Shown here piece by piece: positions 18,329-20,520 of a DNA stretch of 20,520 nt (its first letter is position 1; each line of letters opens with the position of its first letter). This stretch comes from a bacterium. GTDB lineage: Bacteria; JACRDZ01; JAJRWM01. The DNA is taken from NCBI GenBank assembly GCA_024276815.1, contig JAJRWM010000043.1, forward strand, positions 1-20,520. Direction: 5' to 3'. The notes under the pieces are model-generated. The model had not been told where the DNA came from. It saw only the letters and a list, made by a program, of their open reading frames with translations, and searched no databases. Position numbers and translations under genes: made by a program.

Positions 18329-19744
18329 TTAATCTATTAATTGCCGGGCGGTGTCCAGCAACTCCCGCACTGTTTCCGGATTATTGGCTTCGGCGTAAAT
18401 CCTGACCACCGGCTCAGTGCCGGAAAATCTGAACAATACCCAACTGTTGTCGGCTAACATCAGCTTGACGCCGTCGATGGTAATCACATCCGTTACTTTT
18501 TTCCCGGCTAAGAAGGCCGGAGGGTTATCCAGACTCTCCCGGAATTTGACTTTTTGCTCATCGGTCAGACGCAGATTAATCCTCTGATTGTAAAAAGCGC
18601 CGTAGTAGTCGTAAGCGCCCTGGATAAGCTGCCGGAGCGATTTCTTCTCGTGAGCGACCATCTCGGCTGTCAGCAGGCAGGCCAACAAACCGTCCTTTTC
18701 GGGGACATGACCCCTGATTGACAGACCGGCGCTTTCCTCCCCGCCAATGATAATTTTATCCTGCGAGATCAATTCACCGATATATTTGAAACCAACCGGC
18801 GTCTCGAATAACTCGATACCCTCTTTTTGAGCGACCGCGTCAATGAAATGAGTGGTCGCGACACTGCGGGCTGCCCCGCCGGTATACTCCCTGTTTTTTA
18901 CCAGGTAAATCAATAGTAAAGTGATAATAAAATTGGGCGTAATCACTTCGCCATCCCGGTCAACAATGCCGAAGCGGTCAGCGTCGCCGTCAGTGGCCAG
19001 CCCCAGGGAAGCGCCCGTTTCTTTCACCTTGTCAATCATATCGCCAATGTTGGCGGTCGCCGGCTCGGGAGGAAAACCGCCGAAATAGACATCGCGCTCG
19101 TTGTTGATGACCTCACCCGCGCAACCGTGTTTAATTAAAATTTCATCCAGATACCCCCGGGAGGTTCCGTAAAGCGGATTAACGACCATTTTCAGGCCGG
19201 CTTTTCTGATTAAATCAAAATCCACCAGCTCTTGTAGCCTCGGCAAATAGTACTCCGTACCGGACAACTCCCGGTACAGCCCCCGCTCCTTACCCAAATT
19301 AACGCTCAACTCACTGATTTCCCCGGAATCTTTAAGCAGAGCTATTTCCTTTTCGATTCGCTGAGTCGATTCCGGCAGCGCCGGCCCGCCCCAGGCCTGG
19401 GAAAACTTTATCCCATTATAATTATAAGGATTATGCGAGGCCGTGAAATTAATGGCGCCACCAGCCTTGAGCCGCAGAATTTCATAGGAGATTGCCGGCG
19501 TGGGGATATCACGATCGCTGAAAAACACCTTGATATCATTGCCCATCATGACGGCCGCGGTCGCCTCGGCGAATTTCTCGGACAAAAAACGGGTGTCGTA
19601 ACCGATGACAATCCCTTTTTGGGCCTCTCCGGTTTGCTTAAGATAATTGGCAATCGCCTGCGAGACCAGCCTGACATTGTCAAAAGTAAATTCATCACTG
19701 ATAACGGCGCGCCAGCCCGACGTGCCAAATTTAATATCGCTCAT
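18329..19744 (-). CDS. Phosphoglucomutase/phosphomannomutase family protein
   Basis: Alpha-D-phosphohexomutase, 471 aa, full length for the family. It interconverts hexose 6- and 1-phosphates, feeding nucleotide-sugar synthesis. The four active-site loops are in place: phosphoserine Ser103 in TASHNPYNYNG, metal site DGDADR at 252-257, sugar-binding GGEESAG at 334-340, and the phosphate loop RFSGTEP at 439-445. The GGEESAG form fits PGM or bifunctional PGM/PMM better than GlmM, but substrate choice is not certain. ATG 19744 has GGGAG about eight bases upstream and overlaps, as ATGA, the original stop of the ROK kinase gene, so the two were co-translated: glucose to glucose-6-phosphate to glucose-1-phosphate. 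Confidence 0.93.
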   Translation of the reverse strand: MSDIKFGTSGWRAVISDEFTFDNVRLVSQAIANYLKQTGEAQKGIVIGYDTRFLSEKFAEATAAVMMGNDIKVFFSDRDIPTPAISYEILRLKAGGAINFTASHNPYNYNGIKFSQAWGGPALPESTQRIEKEIALLKDSGEISELSVNLGKERGLYRELSGTEYYLPRLQELVDFDLIRKAGLKMVVNPLYGTSRGYLDEILIKHGCAGEVINNERDVYFGGFPPEPATANIGDMIDKVKETGASLGLATDGDADRFGIVDRDGEVITPNFIITLLLIYLVKNREYTGGAARSVATTHFIDAVAQKEGIELFETPVGFKYIGELISQDKIIIGGEESAGLSIRGHVPEKDGLLACLLTAEMVAHEKKSLRQLIQGAYDYYGAFYNQRINLRLTDEQKVKFRESLDNPPAFLAGKKVTDVITIDGVKLMLADNSWVLFRFSGTEPVVRIYAEANNPETVRELLDTARQLID

Positions 19745-19875
19745 TCATTGTCTCCCGTTTTCCGTCCGTAAAAGGCCGCGCCAATAAGCCCGGCGTCCTC
19801 TCCCAGTTGTGACACCATAATCTTGCGGGTGTCAAAATCAAATATTTTAATGGTCTGTTTTAACACTACCCGCAA
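19741..19875 (-). pseudogene. Detached 3' tail of the ROK kinase gene
   Basis: Past the TAA at 19876-19878 the same frame stays open for 44 codons to TGA at 19741-19743. It encodes a typical ROK C-terminus with GEDAGLIGAAFYGR. The original gene therefore ran to 19741 and its stop overlapped the hexomutase start by 4 bases. The stop codon most simply derives from CAA (Gln). Confidence 0.8.
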
Positions 19876-20520
19876 TTAATCCACTAATCCCGGCAAACCG
19901 GCCACTACTCCGCCGCCCAGGATCAAGGCCTGAGGATTAAAGATAACCACGATATTATTGATCCCCAAGGCCAGGTAATGAATAAACCGATCCCATAAAT
20001 TAACCGCCAGGGAATCTTTTTGTTTGCTGGCTTGATAAATTGTCGCTATCTTTATCTCATCCTCATTACCGCCGGCCAAGGTTTTGAGCAAAGAATCAGG
20101 ATATTGCTGCAAACCGCTCCTGGCCGCGCGCTGCAAATGTGAACCGGAAACAATCGTCTCCCAGCAACCGCGGTTGCCACAGCCGCAGGCGGCGCCGTTA
20201 GGCTCCACGATCATATGACCAACTTCCACACCTGACTCAGCTTTACTGGAAAGAACCTTGCCGTCCAGAATAAAACCGCCGCCAACCCCGGTTCCCAAGG
20301 CGACAAAAACCAAATCCTTAAATTTTTGGCCGCCGCCAAAAGTATATTCGCCCCAGACCGCCATCGTGATATCGTTGGCCAGGCAAACCGGGAAGGAATA
20401 CTCTTTTCTCAGCTTTCCGATTAAATCAACCTTTTCCCAGCCCAGATTGGGAGCCTTGACAACAATGCCCGTTTTGCTGTCAACACTGCCGGGAACGCCG
20501 ATTCCCAATGACTGAACTGA
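19876..20520 (-). CDS. ROK family sugar kinase (glucokinase-like), both ends incomplete
   Basis: The 5' end lies outside the window; the frame is open to 20520. Seen in order: GIGVPGSVD, the catalytic region LANDITM with its Asp, the phosphate loop GTGVGGG, the EVGH sugar-binding stretch, the ROK zinc motif CGCGNRGCWE, and NPQALILGGG near the end. These mark a ROK ATP-dependent hexokinase, most likely a glucokinase or N-acetylhexosamine kinase. An in-frame TAA at 19876-19878 cuts it 44 codons early and removes the last helix (GEDAGLIGAA). The truncated product may be inactive or unstable. It lies upstream of the phosphohexomutase, giving a two-step route into sugar-1-phosphates. Confidence 0.88.
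   Translation of the reverse strand, partial: SVQSLGIGVPGSVDSKTGIVVKAPNLGWEKVDLIGKLRKEYSFPVCLANDITMAVWGEYTFGGGQKFKDLVFVALGTGVGGGFILDGKVLSSKAESGVEVGHMIVEPNGAACGCGNRGCWETIVSGSHLQRAARSGLQQYPDSLLKTLAGGNEDEIKIATIYQASKQKDSLAVNLWDRFIHYLALGINNIVVIFNPQALILGGGVVAGLPGLVD

Overview
The window looks like chromosome of an uncultivated, probably diderm bacterium of moderate GC. Pointers are many TPR-tailed membrane proteins, System II (ResB/CcsA) cytochrome c maturation, and DUF2723 proteins of the kind common in Bacteroidota and in candidate phyla. I cannot fix the lineage from this sequence.

Layout, left to right. The left edge carries the first codons of a transposase-like reading frame and a small cysteine-rich ORF with its own promoter (1-376). 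A minus-strand block follows (428-9749): an EF-G-like GTPase, two DUF2723/TPR membrane proteins, a TMTC-like TPR membrane glycosyltransferase and a PF03773 permease. Then come panD on the plus strand, an unknown small gene converging on it, and an AT-rich spacer with C-rich repeats. The next block is one tight minus-strand operon read from 16264 down to 11069: an O-antigen-ligase-like TPR protein, ccsA, resB and tgt. Its strong promoter lies so close to the first ATG that the message should be nearly leaderless. Divergent from it is a HerA-like ATPase/FHA gene broken by a frameshift and a stop codon. The right edge holds a phosphohexomutase and, upstream of it on the minus strand, a ROK sugar kinase that also carries an in-frame stop.

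How the genes fit together. Four large multi-spanning proteins share one architecture, a polytopic membrane glycosyltransferase-like body with a C-terminal TPR tail. They include bacterial relatives of both recently recognised animal protein O-mannosyltransferase groups (TMTC and TMEM260/DUF2723) beside an O-antigen ligase/polymerase. With the hexomutase and sugar kinase this suggests a cell-surface or protein glycosylation neighbourhood; that is inference. ResB/CcsA imply c-type cytochromes, Tgt makes queuosine tRNA, and PanD feeds pantothenate synthesis.

Most worth checking: the disrupted HerA-FHA gene, the disrupted ROK gene, the GT-C/TPR cluster, the altered G4 motif in the EF-G-like protein, the palindrome that extends the Tgt C-terminus, and the six-cysteine peptide.
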